In this document: positions 55,802-63,366 of the stretch, in pieces | Layout: each line of letters opens with the position of its first letter | How positions within the stretch are numbered: position 1 is the first letter of the stretch | Assembly: GCA_003164135.1 (NCBI GenBank) | Contig: PLSD01000039.1 | Location: 1-64,000, forward strand | Length of the DNA stretch: 64,000 bases | Source: Acetobacteraceae bacterium | GTDB lineage: Bacteria; Pseudomonadota; Alphaproteobacteria; Acetobacterales; Acetobacteraceae | Reading direction: 5' to 3' | Translations under genes and position numbers: made by a program | Notes under the pieces: generated by a model | What the model saw: the letters and a program-made list of their open reading frames with translations, nothing else | Told to the model about the DNA's origin: nothing | Database searches by the model: none

Positions 55802-55845
55802 CAACAAAAAACCTGCGATGCTTTGGCATCGCAGGTTTTTTGTTG
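55802..55845. terminator. Strong bidirectional terminator
   Basis: A perfect 20-pair palindrome (55802-55821 with 55826-55845, loop TTTG): the GC core CCTGCGATGC is flanked by six A on one side and six T on the other, giving a U-run in both directions. It serves the surface protein on the plus strand and msrB on the minus strand. Confidence 0.95.
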
Positions 55846-55879
55846 CCCTCATATCTGACCTCTTATCTGGCAGAATGCC

Positions 55880-56293
55880 TCATTCCTCCGGCGTGAAGTT
55901 CATTGCCACGCCATTAATGCAATACCGCAGGCCGGTCGGTGCCGGCCCATCCTCGAACACATGGCCCAGATGCCCGCCGCAACGGCTGCAATGCGCCTCG
56001 ATCCGTATCATGCCGTGGCTGCGGTCGATTGATGTCGCAACCGCACCTTCCACCGGCTGGTTAAAGCTGGGCCAGCCAGTCCGGCTATCGAATTTCGTGC
56101 CGCCGATAAACAGATCCTGCCCGCACCCGGCGCAGGCAAAACGTCCTGGCCGCTTCTCATGGTTCAGCGCGCAACTGCCAGGCCGTTCCGTGCCGTGGCC
56201 ACGTAAAACCTCATATTGCTCCGGCGATAGAATTTCGCGCCACTCCGCTTCCGTATGGCTGACGGGAAAGTTTGTTTCAGCGGGCACGCTCAT
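55880..56293 (-). CDS. msrB: Peptide-methionine (R)-S-oxide reductase
   Basis: A 137-residue cytoplasmic MsrB. Structural zinc ligands are Cys54, Cys57, Cys102 and Cys105 (CAGC and CSRC); catalytic Cys125 is in RYCINGVAMNF. GWPSFNQPV is conserved. It repairs the R epimer of oxidised methionine. ATG 56293 is used; a longer frame reaches back to 56398 without family likeness. It is divergent from msrA, 165 bases apart. Confidence 0.95.
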   Translation of the reverse strand: MSVPAETNFPVSHTEAEWREILSPEQYEVLRGHGTERPGSCALNHEKRPGRFACAGCGQDLFIGGTKFDSRTGWPSFNQPVEGAVATSIDRSHGMIRIEAHCSRCGGHLGHVFEDGPAPTGLRYCINGVAMNFTPEE

Positions 56294-56457
56294 GCAGGAT
56301 ATCCTTCTCAATTGTTTGGGCGAGGCGAAACATCCATACGCCGACGCACTAAACGCAATCGTAAGAGGCTGAACCACTGAAGATTCCACCTCAAACAACT
56401 ACACGACAGCTACTATATAAGAGGCTCTCGGCCAGACCCAAATTAAAGGTGGTTTCC

Positions 56458-57159
56458 ATGCCAGCATCACAAGAAAAGCACAACCCGTCGTTGTGCTTGG
56501 TGGTAATCGCAGTCCTCGTCTTGGCCCTGCCTCTATCCGCCCAAGCCAGCCCCGCGTCTGTTCCACCACCCACCTACAACCCGCCCGATTCCACGAACAC
56601 TGAACAAGCGACCCTCTCGGGCGGCTGCTTCTGGGGAATGCAGGGTGTGTATGAACACGTAAAAGGCGTTGAGCATGTATATGCCGGCTACACCGGCGGT
56701 TCCGCTGCCACCGCCAAGTACGAGACGGTAAGTACGGGTACAACCGGCAACGCAGAATCGGTCCAGATCACCTTCAACCCGCAGATGGTCTCCTACGGGC
56801 AAATCTTGCAAATCTACTTCGCCGTCGCCGCGGACCCCACGGAACTCAACTACCAGGGGCCGGACAATGGGCCGCAATACCGTTCAGAAATCTGGTACGC
56901 CACACCCACGCAACAAAAAATCGCGGCGGCCTATATTGCGCAGCTCTCAGGGGCACATGCCTTCCCGGCCCCCATCGTGGTCCGGCTGGGCCCGGCCCGG
57001 AGTTTTTACCAAGCGGAACAGTATCATCAGGATTTTTTAGTCCAGCACCCGGACTACCCTTATATCGTGTTCAACGACATCCCCAAGGTGCAAGCGCTTC
57101 AAACTCAGTTTCCGGCGCTCTACCAAGCCAAGCCGGTCACGGTCTTTCCGTTAAACTAA
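56458..57159 (+). CDS. msrA: Exported peptide-methionine (S)-S-oxide reductase
   Basis: A 233-residue MsrA with a signal peptide (LCLVVIAVLVLALPLSAQA, cleavage near residue 30), so it should work in the periplasm. Catalytic Cys57 lies in GGCFWGMQ; YAGYTGGSAATAKYETVSTGTTGNAESV and the EQYHQDF end are family marks. No resolving cysteine pair is seen near the C-terminus. AAAGGTGG precedes ATG 56458. It repairs surface or periplasmic proteins, while the divergent MsrB has no signal peptide. Confidence 0.93.
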   Translation: MPASQEKHNPSLCLVVIAVLVLALPLSAQASPASVPPPTYNPPDSTNTEQATLSGGCFWGMQGVYEHVKGVEHVYAGYTGGSAATAKYETVSTGTTGNAESVQITFNPQMVSYGQILQIYFAVAADPTELNYQGPDNGPQYRSEIWYATPTQQKIAAAYIAQLSGAHAFPAPIVVRLGPARSFYQAEQYHQDFLVQHPDYPYIVFNDIPKVQALQTQFPALYQAKPVTVFPLN

Positions 57160-57162
57160 GCC

Positions 57163-57190
57163 GCCGTCCTCAGGACGGCTTCATCTCATT
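57163..57190 (+). terminator. Hairpin after msrA
   Basis: GCCGTCC (57163-57169) pairs with GGACGGC (57173-57179) around TCA; the TTCATCTCATTTTT that follows is only partly T-rich. It overlaps the stop of the small minus-strand gene. Confidence 0.5.
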
Positions 57191-57343
57191 TTTCGGAGCG
57201 TCCTGCGCCGAGATGCTCAAACGGCGCCAGCGCTCCAGAGTCGCTTCAAGTGCCGGCTTGCCGTTACTCAACGAGGCGGCAATCAACCGGTCCATCGCGG
57301 CATTACGCAGGTCGGCTTCGGTTTTCAGCATATTCGCGGACAT
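57170..57343 (-). CDS. Small hypothetical protein, 57 residues
   Basis: Reading MSANMLKTEADLRNAAMDRL at its start, with the helical segments PALEATLERWRRLS and a polar end. A GGAG ribosome site lies about eight bases before the ATG at 57343, and codon use is GC-rich at third positions. No known motif, signal or membrane segment. It is convergent with msrA and divergent from the lipoprotein at 57554. Confidence 0.5.
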   Translation of the reverse strand: MSANMLKTEADLRNAAMDRLIAASLSNGKPALEATLERWRRLSISAQDAPKNEMKPS

Positions 57344-57553
57344 AATAATTCTCCGTAGTCAAAATTCAGGATCAATCATCCATGTGCATAAACTGGATGG
57401 AGACAAAGGCGCGAATAAGGCGAGGTGCTGATATGATTGTGGCAAAAAAAATTATGCAATGCAGCAAAAAACTGCACGCAGAAGGCGAGAATCCTCCTGT
57501 CAAATCGGTAATCATTTGTTATAGAGGACCGGGGTTCAGCTTTCGGGAGACGC

Positions 57554-57937
57554 ATGGCGCGGCGGATAACTTTTCAACTTTTTGGCGCGGCTTGCGGAAC
57601 TTTCTTGCTTGCTGGCTGCGCGAATCTGCCGGTGCAATCCGCGCAAACCGGCTCAGCTGCTCCCCCTTTGCTCACCGCCATTAACCTGGTCGGCGCCACC
57701 CCCGCCACCCTCAACGCCGCCTTCGGTCAGCCTGCGCTGCTCCGGGTCGACGGCCCTGCCCAGGTCTGGCTCTACCACTCCCCCGTCTGCGGTTTAAACC
57801 TGATTCTCTACCCCGATTCCTCTGGTATTCCCCATGTTGCCACCGCCGTACCGGATAACGGCGATGCCGCACGCTGCACGCTCAGCCTGGAACACGCCAC
57901 GACCTCGGCGGCACTGGAGCCTCCGGCCTCCTCCTGA
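57554..57937 (+). CDS. Small putative lipoprotein
   Basis: A 127-residue protein with signal FQLFGAACGTFLLAGC and lipobox LAGC at the end. The mature part has two more cysteines (SPVCGLNLILYP and ARCTLSLE) that may pair, and resembles short periplasmic SmpA/OmlA-like folds (ATPATLNAAFGQPALLRVDG), though I cannot assign it. It is 32 bases upstream of gshB and may be co-transcribed. Confidence 0.7.
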   Translation: MARRITFQLFGAACGTFLLAGCANLPVQSAQTGSAAPPLLTAINLVGATPATLNAAFGQPALLRVDGPAQVWLYHSPVCGLNLILYPDSSGIPHVATAVPDNGDAARCTLSLEHATTSAALEPPASS

Positions 57938-57969
57938 TACGCTGATCCCGACAGAGTATTGAGGATCAC

Positions 57970-58914
57970 ATGACCGGCCTGAAAATCGCAGTACAGATGG
58001 ACCCGATGCACAGCATCGACATCACGGGCGACTCCACCTTTGCCCTGATGCTGGAAGCGCAAAAACGCGGCCACGTACTCTGGCACTACGAAGTTCACCA
58101 CATGTGGCTGAACGGCGCCACGCTCCAGGCGCGCGTACAACCCGTCACCGTGCAGAATATCGCCGGCAAACACTACACATTCGGCCCGGAAAAAACCGTC
58201 AACCTGGCGGAAATGGACGTAGTGCTGATGCGCCAGGACCCACCCTTCGACATGGCCTACATCACCGCCACGCATCTGCTCGAACACATCCACCCAAAAA
58301 CCCTGGTGGTTAACAACCCGGCGGCCGTGCGCAACGCCCCGGAAAAAATCCTCGTCACCCACTTCCCAGACCTCATGCCCCCCACCCTCATCGCCTGGGA
58401 TCGCGGCGCCATTAAAGACTTCCGCAAGCTGCACAACGACATCATTGTCAAACCCCTGTTCGGCAACGGCGGCATCGGCGTCTTCCGCATCAAACCAGAT
58501 GACGAAAACCTCGGCTCCCTGCTCGACATGTTTTTCGCAGCCTCGCGCGAACCCCTCATGGTCCAGCGCTACGAACCAGCCGTCCGCCAGGGCGACAAAC
58601 GCATCATCCTCATCGACGGCGAACCTCTGGGAGCGCTCAACCGCGTCCCGGCCGCAGGCGACAGCCGCTCCAACATGCACGCCGGCGGCCGCCCGGAACC
58701 CACCAAACTCACCCCCCGCGAGCTCGAAATCTGTGCCCGCATCGGGCCAACTCTCAAACAACAAGGCCTGCTCTTCACCGGCATTGACGTCATCGGCGAC
58801 TACCTCACCGAAATCAACGTCACCTCCCCAACGGGCCTGCAACAAATCGCTCGCTTCGATGGCACCAATCTCGCGGAAGCCATCTGGGATAAAATCGAGG
58901 CTATGCGGGCGTAA
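57970..58914 (+). CDS. gshB: Glutathione synthetase
   Basis: A 314-residue ATP-grasp enzyme joining gamma-glutamylcysteine and glycine. [14 protein letters not shown] is not usual but [37 protein letters not shown] (ATP loop) and [19 protein letters not shown] (metal ligands) are classic GshB. It is cytoplasmic. Its product serves GloB and possibly the GFA protein in this window. Confidence 0.95.
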   Translation: MTGLKIAVQMDPMHSIDITGDSTFALMLEAQKRGHVLWHYEVHHMWLNGATLQARVQPVTVQNIAGKHYTFGPEKTVNLAEMDVVLMRQDPPFDMAYITATHLLEHIHPKTLVVNNPAAVRNAPEKILVTHFPDLMPPTLIAWDRGAIKDFRKLHNDIIVKPLFGNGGIGVFRIKPDDENLGSLLDMFFAASREPLMVQRYEPAVRQGDKRIILIDGEPLGALNRVPAAGDSRSNMHAGGRPEPTKLTPRELEICARIGPTLKQQGLLFTGIDVIGDYLTEINVTSPTGLQQIARFDGTNLAEAIWDKIEAMRA

Positions 58915-59011
58915 CCGGGGCCTTGTGCATGCCCGGCAGTGTCTTCGAATTGTAGCAGACGGCGCGGGGCTTGGTTTGCTAGATGGGGCAGAATCTTTGA
59001 AGGGCTATCTG

Positions 59012-59947
59012 ATGTTGCTTTCACGCCGGCGGTTTATTTCCACCTCGGTCGCCTTGGGTGCTGGCTCAGCCTTTTACGCGGGTCCCGCGGCGGCTGACAC
59101 GCAGGCGCTCAATTGTGTCCTCATCGGCGACTGGGGCCGCAACGGGCATGACGACCAGCGCGCCGTCGCGATGCAGATGGGCAAATCGGCGGCCGCCATC
59201 GGCAGTCAATTCACAGTTTCCGTCGGCGATAATTTCTACGAAGACGGCGTGACCAGTGTGGCCGACCCGCAGTGGGAAAGCTCGTTCGAGCAGATATACA
59301 CGGCCCAATCCCTGCAATCCCCCTGGAAGGTCATCCTCGGCAACCACGACTATCGCGGCAACGTACAGGCGCAACTCGATTACAGCGCCAAGAGCCATCG
59401 CTGGCAGCTCCCCGCGCGCTACTACGTGGAAGCGCAAACCCTGCCGGATGGCGCCCGCGCCGATTTCTTCTACCTGGATACCTCCCCGGTCATTAAAAAA
59501 TACCTCGGCTCCGCGGTAAAAATCGAAGGGCAGGACTCCCAGGCGCAGCTCGACTGGCTGGATAAATCCTTGGAGGCCTCGACCGCGCAGTGGAAAATCG
59601 TGATCGGCCACCACCCCATCTACACGGCGCTGGATGATTCCGACGGCGAGGACCACGACCAGCCGGATCTGGTGGCGCGGTTGAACCCGATTCTCGTGAA
59701 GCACGCCGTGCCGATTTACATCTGCGGACACGACCATTTGCTGCAATCGGTGGCGCTCAACGGCATCACCTACGTCGTCACCGGAGCCGGATCACAGACT
59801 TACACCCCTCGCCCGGCGATCCGCGGCGGTTTTGCCTCAGGTGCGCATGGCTTTATGACTCTGCATATTACCAGTAACAAACTTAACTATAGCCTGGTCG
59901 ATATGACCGGCAAAGCTCTCTACTCTGGGTTGATAACCCCGGCCTGA
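59012..59947 (+). CDS. Tat-exported metallophosphoesterase (purple acid phosphatase-like)
   Basis: A 311-residue protein starting with a twin-arginine signal SRRRFISTSVALGAGSAFYA. The calcineurin-type metal motifs run in order: GDWGRNG, GDNFYEDG, GNHDYRGN, GHHPIY and GHDHLLQ, the set of tartrate-resistant acid phosphatase type 5 relatives. It probably releases phosphate from phosphoesters in the periplasm. AAGGG precedes the ATG. It ends eight bases from the convergent response regulator. Confidence 0.9.
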   Translation: MLLSRRRFISTSVALGAGSAFYAGPAAADTQALNCVLIGDWGRNGHDDQRAVAMQMGKSAAAIGSQFTVSVGDNFYEDGVTSVADPQWESSFEQIYTAQSLQSPWKVILGNHDYRGNVQAQLDYSAKSHRWQLPARYYVEAQTLPDGARADFFYLDTSPVIKKYLGSAVKIEGQDSQAQLDWLDKSLEASTAQWKIVIGHHPIYTALDDSDGEDHDQPDLVARLNPILVKHAVPIYICGHDHLLQSVALNGITYVVTGAGSQTYTPRPAIRGGFASGAHGFMTLHITSNKLNYSLVDMTGKALYSGLITPA

Positions 59948-59954
59948 GTAATCC

Positions 59955-61346
59955 CTAGCCTACCGCGTCCCAGGCCTCTTTCTTGCGGTAGATGGTGGAG
60001 GCGCTAATGCCAAGTTTGCGGGCCGCAAGCTGAATATTGCCGTCACACAGGGTAATGGCGCGTTCCACGTATTGGCGCTCCATATCAGAAAGCTTGATTA
60101 TTGTTTCGTCGGCCGCCGTAATCACCCGCTCCGGCGCGGCGGGCGTTAGGGCAGCAATTGGTGCATTTGCGGTTGGCTCGGGCAGCGGCGGCAGCATCTC
60201 TTCGGTTAGCACCGGGCCGTTATTTAAAATCATGGCATTATGGATGACGTTTTGTAACTGCCGGACATTGCCGGGCCAGGAATACTCAAGCAGCCGCGCC
60301 TCCGCCTCAGAGCTCAGCGATTTAAAGGCACGGCCCTCCTGCTGCGCCAGCTCGGTCATAAAGTGCCGGGCGATAAGCAGGATATCCTCGCCGCGGTCCC
60401 GCAAGGGCGGCATTTCCAGCGGCACGACGAACAGCCGATAGAACAAATCCTCGCGTAGCCGGCCTTCCTTCACCGCCTGCATCGGGTCACGGTTGGTGGC
60501 CGCGATAAAGCGTATATTCGCCTGGCGTGTGCGGCCTTCGCCCACCCGCTCGTAGGTGCCGGTCTGGATAAAGCGCAGCAGCTTGGTTTGCAGCGACATG
60601 TCCATTTCGCCGATTTCATCGAGGAACAGCGTGCCGCCGTCTGCGCGCGCCGCCGCACCTTCCTGGTCATTCGTGGCCCCGGTGAAGGAGCCCTTGATAT
60701 GGCCAAAAATCACGCTTTCCATCAAATCATGCGGAATCGCCCCGCAGTTCAGCGCTACGCAGCGTTTGTTGGCACGCAGGCTCAACCGGTGCAGCGCCTG
60801 CGCCGCCAGTTCCTTGCCGGTCCCGCTCTCACCGGTAATGAACACGCTGGCATTACTGCGCGCCGCCGCCTCTATGGTGCGGTACACCTTCTGCATTGGC
60901 AGAGAGCGGCCGATGAATCCCTCGAACGCCCCATGCTCCACCGTGCGCCGAAATGTCTCGACCTCGCGTTTGAGCTGGGTGTTGGAGAGCGCGTTGGAAA
61001 CGGTGGTCGCCAGCCGCGCCGGGGCAAAGGGCTTCACCAAGTAATCAAACGCCCCCAACCGCACGGCTTCCACCGCCACGGTGAGCGCCGCATTGGCGGT
61101 GGTTACCACGATGGCCGGAGCACTAGGCCATTGCTGTGCCTCGCGCAGAATATCCATGCCGTCCATGTCCGGCAGCTTCAGGTCCAGCAGCATGCAGTCC
61201 ATCGGCTGCTGGCGCAGCATCGCCAGCCCTTCCTGCCCGGTGGTAGCCACCAGCACGTTATGGCCCAGCCGTTCAAGTTGCAGTTTGCAGGTTTCGGCGA
61301 GCGACGGGCTGTCTTCGACGATGAGGATGGTATTGCTAGGCGGCAT
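59955..61346 (-). CDS. NtrC-family sigma-54 response regulator
   Basis: A 463-residue activator: receiver (Asp55 in LLDLKLPD, Lys in LVKPFAP), AAA+ domain with Walker A GESGTGKE (172-179), the sigma-54 contact loop GSFTGA (219-224, Ser for the usual Ala), Walker B GGTLFLDEIGEM, and a Fis-type helix-turn-helix at the end (IQLAARKLGISASTIYRKKE). No kinase gene is adjacent. The layout is LuxO-like, and the neighbouring polysaccharide remnants suggest control of exopolysaccharide or biofilm, by inference. ATG 61346 begins the receiver. Confidence 0.92.
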   Translation of the reverse strand: MPPSNTILIVEDSPSLAETCKLQLERLGHNVLVATTGQEGLAMLRQQPMDCMLLDLKLPDMDGMDILREAQQWPSAPAIVVTTANAALTVAVEAVRLGAFDYLVKPFAPARLATTVSNALSNTQLKREVETFRRTVEHGAFEGFIGRSLPMQKVYRTIEAAARSNASVFITGESGTGKELAAQALHRLSLRANKRCVALNCGAIPHDLMESVIFGHIKGSFTGATNDQEGAAARADGGTLFLDEIGEMDMSLQTKLLRFIQTGTYERVGEGRTRQANIRFIAATNRDPMQAVKEGRLREDLFYRLFVVPLEMPPLRDRGEDILLIARHFMTELAQQEGRAFKSLSSEAEARLLEYSWPGNVRQLQNVIHNAMILNNGPVLTEEMLPPLPEPTANAPIAALTPAAPERVITAADETIIKLSDMERQYVERAITLCDGNIQLAARKLGISASTIYRKKEAWDAVG

Positions 61347-61482
61347 GCGGTTCTCCTGCCTTGATACCGGCTTCAACCTGGGCCCAGTCGCTTTCCACCT
61401 CCGCGAGCAGCCGCTCAAGCTCGGCCACAGGCGCCTCCAGGGCGGCGGCGGTAAGGCGGGTAGCACTCTGGGAGAGCGCCAT
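61336..61482 (-). CDS. Short helical frame overlapping the regulator start
   Basis: A 48-residue frame, MALSQSATRLTAAALEAPVA at the start, then a predicted amphipathic helix (ELERLLAEVESDWAQVEAG). Its TAG lies within the first codons of the response regulator, an overlap typical of co-translated pairs. It might be the tail of a lost phosphotransfer or kinase protein, or a small partner. Its upstream part runs into the sugar-transferase fragment, so it may also be a scar product. Confidence 0.35.
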   Translation of the reverse strand: MALSQSATRLTAAALEAPVAELERLLAEVESDWAQVEAGIKAGEPHAA

Positions 61483-61489
61483 GGCGCAG

Positions 61490-61588
61490 AAATGGGATAT
61501 CGGCGCGGCCGGATACCTGCCACAGGCCGGTGAGGCCAGGTTTGCCGGCGAGGCGGCCGCGCTGATACGGGGTGTAGCGTTCAACCTC
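61490..61588 (-). pseudogene. Fragment of an undecaprenyl-phosphate sugar transferase
   Basis: About 33 codons read ERYTPYQRGRLAGKPGLTGL followed by WQVSGRADIPF, the strongly conserved C-terminal block of WbaP/ExoY-type initiating sugar transferases. Neither the catalytic N-terminal part nor the normal C-terminus is present. It lies in a different frame from the wecG remnant just upstream, so a deletion fused two genes. Confidence 0.8.
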
Positions 61589-61934
61589 GGAGGGCAGAGC
61601 CGGGGGCGGATTTCTGGAGGTCCGCGGCGGCGGCTTCGGCAATGCCGGGTTGGCCGCCGAGCAGGAATACGGAGTGGCGGGTTGCGGCCACGCGCTGGCA
61701 CAGCTGCGGAATAAGGTCCGTACCGTTCAAATTCGCGGTGAGCTTGCGGCCGTGCAGACGCAGGCCGAGTGTGGTGCCCGAGCCGTCCGGCAGCACGGCG
61801 TCGGCGGTGTTCAGGGCGTGCGCGTGGTTATCGTCACGCAGGCTCACGTTAGCGCAGTGCGCATTATAAAAAGCGATACGCGCCGGCGTGCGCTGTTCAA
61901 GGCGGTCGCACAGCCAGTCCAGCGTACTCGGCAT
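61581..61934 (-). pseudogene. Truncated WecG/TagA/CpsF glycosyltransferase
   Basis: The 117-residue frame contains the family blocks RIAFYNAHCANVSLRDD, ADAVLPDGSGTTLGLRLHG, NGTDLIPQLC and HSVFLLGGQPGIAEAAAADL, then breaks off after SAPG; intact members have about 200-260 residues and continue through a conserved C-terminal half. The remaining product is unlikely to be active. With the sugar-transferase fragment it marks a decayed exopolysaccharide cluster. Confidence 0.8.
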
Positions 61935-62397
61935 GTCGCTATTGATGAAGATCGTGCCGAGAAGTTTTTCGATAGGCAGCTTATGCGTTATTGTCTCTGT
62001 TGTCTAGTTAGCGAGTGCGGCGTTGCCCTGAAACTTATGCATTCGAAGTCTTCTTGCGTGATAAAATATCGAGAACGCAGGAGCAGGGGCCGTGCCATGT
62101 TATTAAGGTATTGAAATTATTAAATAATTGGCAATTCTCACGCGGTCGTGATGCGCTTGCTTCGCACAATACTAGAATGTTCCGTAGCAAATCTCGAATG
62201 GTCTCGTGAAATGCAATTTGCAAAGTGCCAGGGTGGATTCTCGCAAAATGCAATTGGTGTGGCGAAATGCAAGGGGCGGCGCGGGGTGCGGTAGCGGGGG
62301 GTATAGTGCAACTTATTGAAATAAACAGGAATTATGGAAATGGCATCGTCTGGCCCGATCCTTGAATAGAGGCGGGGGTAACCCGAGGAGCCTTGTT
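61935..62397. promoter_or_regulatory. Gene-free stretch between polysaccharide remnants and glycosyltransferases
   Basis: About 460 bases, AT-rich in its first 250, with no credible gene. The 3' part carries four RTGCAA direct repeats, and GAGGAG at about 62383 is the ribosome site of the next gene. A sigma-54-like TGGCCCGATCCTTGAA (62351-62366) lacks the GC at -12 and is doubtful. The AT-rich part may be foreign DNA left by the rearrangement. Confidence 0.5.
62211..62311 (+). repeat. Four RTGCAA direct repeats
   Basis: ATGCAA at 62211-62216, 62248-62253 and 62267-62272, each preceded by AA, and GTGCAA at 62306-62311. They crowd into 101 bases upstream of the glycosyltransferase operon and could be operator sites. 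Confidence 0.6.
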
Positions 62398-63345
62398 ATG
62401 AAAAAGCTGAACAACCCGATGATCACGGTTATCATGCCCTGCTACAACGCGCAGGACACTTTGCGCTGCGCCGTTGAGAGTGTGCTGACGCAGAGCGTAA
62501 CGGATTTTGAGCTGCTGATTATTGATGATGGCTCCACGGATGTTTCCGTCGCGGTGGCCCGTGACCTGGCGGTTAAGGATAAGCGTATCCGCCTGATCCG
62601 CCAGCACAACGCCGGGCCGGCCGAGGCACGCAACCGCGGCTTGGCGGAAGCCACCGGCCAATACATCGCTTTTCTGGATGCTGATGATCGCTGGGCGCCT
62701 AATTTACTGGAGCGCCACCTCGCGCAATTTGCCGCGCATGCGGATTGCGGCGTGTCGTTCGCGCGGGTGCGTTTTTATGACAAATATCTACGTCGCGCCG
62801 GCAGTGTTTCGGCGGCGGTGACGCATTTGCAGCTGGGCGAGGTGCTGGGCGAATATCCGGTGTGCACCACCTCCAACCTGATGTGCCGGCGCGAAGTGTA
62901 TGAGGCCGCGGGCGGCTTCGACCCCAGCCTCACCCATGGCGAGGACCAGGAATGGATTGCCCGCGTGCTGGCGACGACGCCCTGGCAGGTGCGCGGTGTG
63001 AAGGAAATTCTCGTGCATTACCGCACCTCGCCCGGCGGGCTTTCGGCTGAATTGGAGAAGATGCAGGAAGGCTGGGAGGCGATGTTGGAATGCGTGCGCA
63101 GCTACGCGCCGAAAGAAGTCGCGAAGGCGGAGCCGGAGGCCGATGCGCTGTTCCACCGCTACCTCGCGCGCCGCGCCCTGCGCACCGGCCAGCCGCGCCT
63201 GAGTCTGCAGCCGCTGCTGCGCGCCTGGCGCGTCTGCCCACGCGCCCTGCTGCGGCACGCGCCGAGCCGCACCTTGCTCACCACGGCCGGCGTGCTCGCC
63301 GCCATGCTGCCTTTCAATCCCACCCGCATTTTGCTGGCACGCTGA
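62398..63345 (+). CDS. Family 2 glycosyltransferase
   Basis: A 315-residue GT-A fold enzyme: ITVIMPCYNAQDTL, LLIIDDGSTD (nucleotide-sugar binding), AGPAEARNRGLAEATGQYIAF and LDADDRW (metal DxD), then GGFDPSLTHGEDQEW. A hydrophobic C-terminal segment (TLLTTAGVLAAMLPF) may touch the membrane. It should add a sugar to a surface polysaccharide or lipid; donor and acceptor are unknown. GAGGAG precedes ATG 62398. A second GT2 gene follows after 21 bases. Confidence 0.93.
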   Translation: MKKLNNPMITVIMPCYNAQDTLRCAVESVLTQSVTDFELLIIDDGSTDVSVAVARDLAVKDKRIRLIRQHNAGPAEARNRGLAEATGQYIAFLDADDRWAPNLLERHLAQFAAHADCGVSFARVRFYDKYLRRAGSVSAAVTHLQLGEVLGEYPVCTTSNLMCRREVYEAAGGFDPSLTHGEDQEWIARVLATTPWQVRGVKEILVHYRTSPGGLSAELEKMQEGWEAMLECVRSYAPKEVAKAEPEADALFHRYLARRALRTGQPRLSLQPLLRAWRVCPRALLRHAPSRTLLTTAGVLAAMLPFNPTRILLAR

Positions 63346-63366
63346 ATTTTTTAAGGAATTTTCAAA

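Noticed and set aside
62351..62366. Sigma-54 promoter TGGCCCGATCCTTGAA upstream of the glycosyltransferases
   Set aside because: The essential GC at -12 is GA, so the match is too weak to list as a feature despite the nearby sigma-54 regulator.
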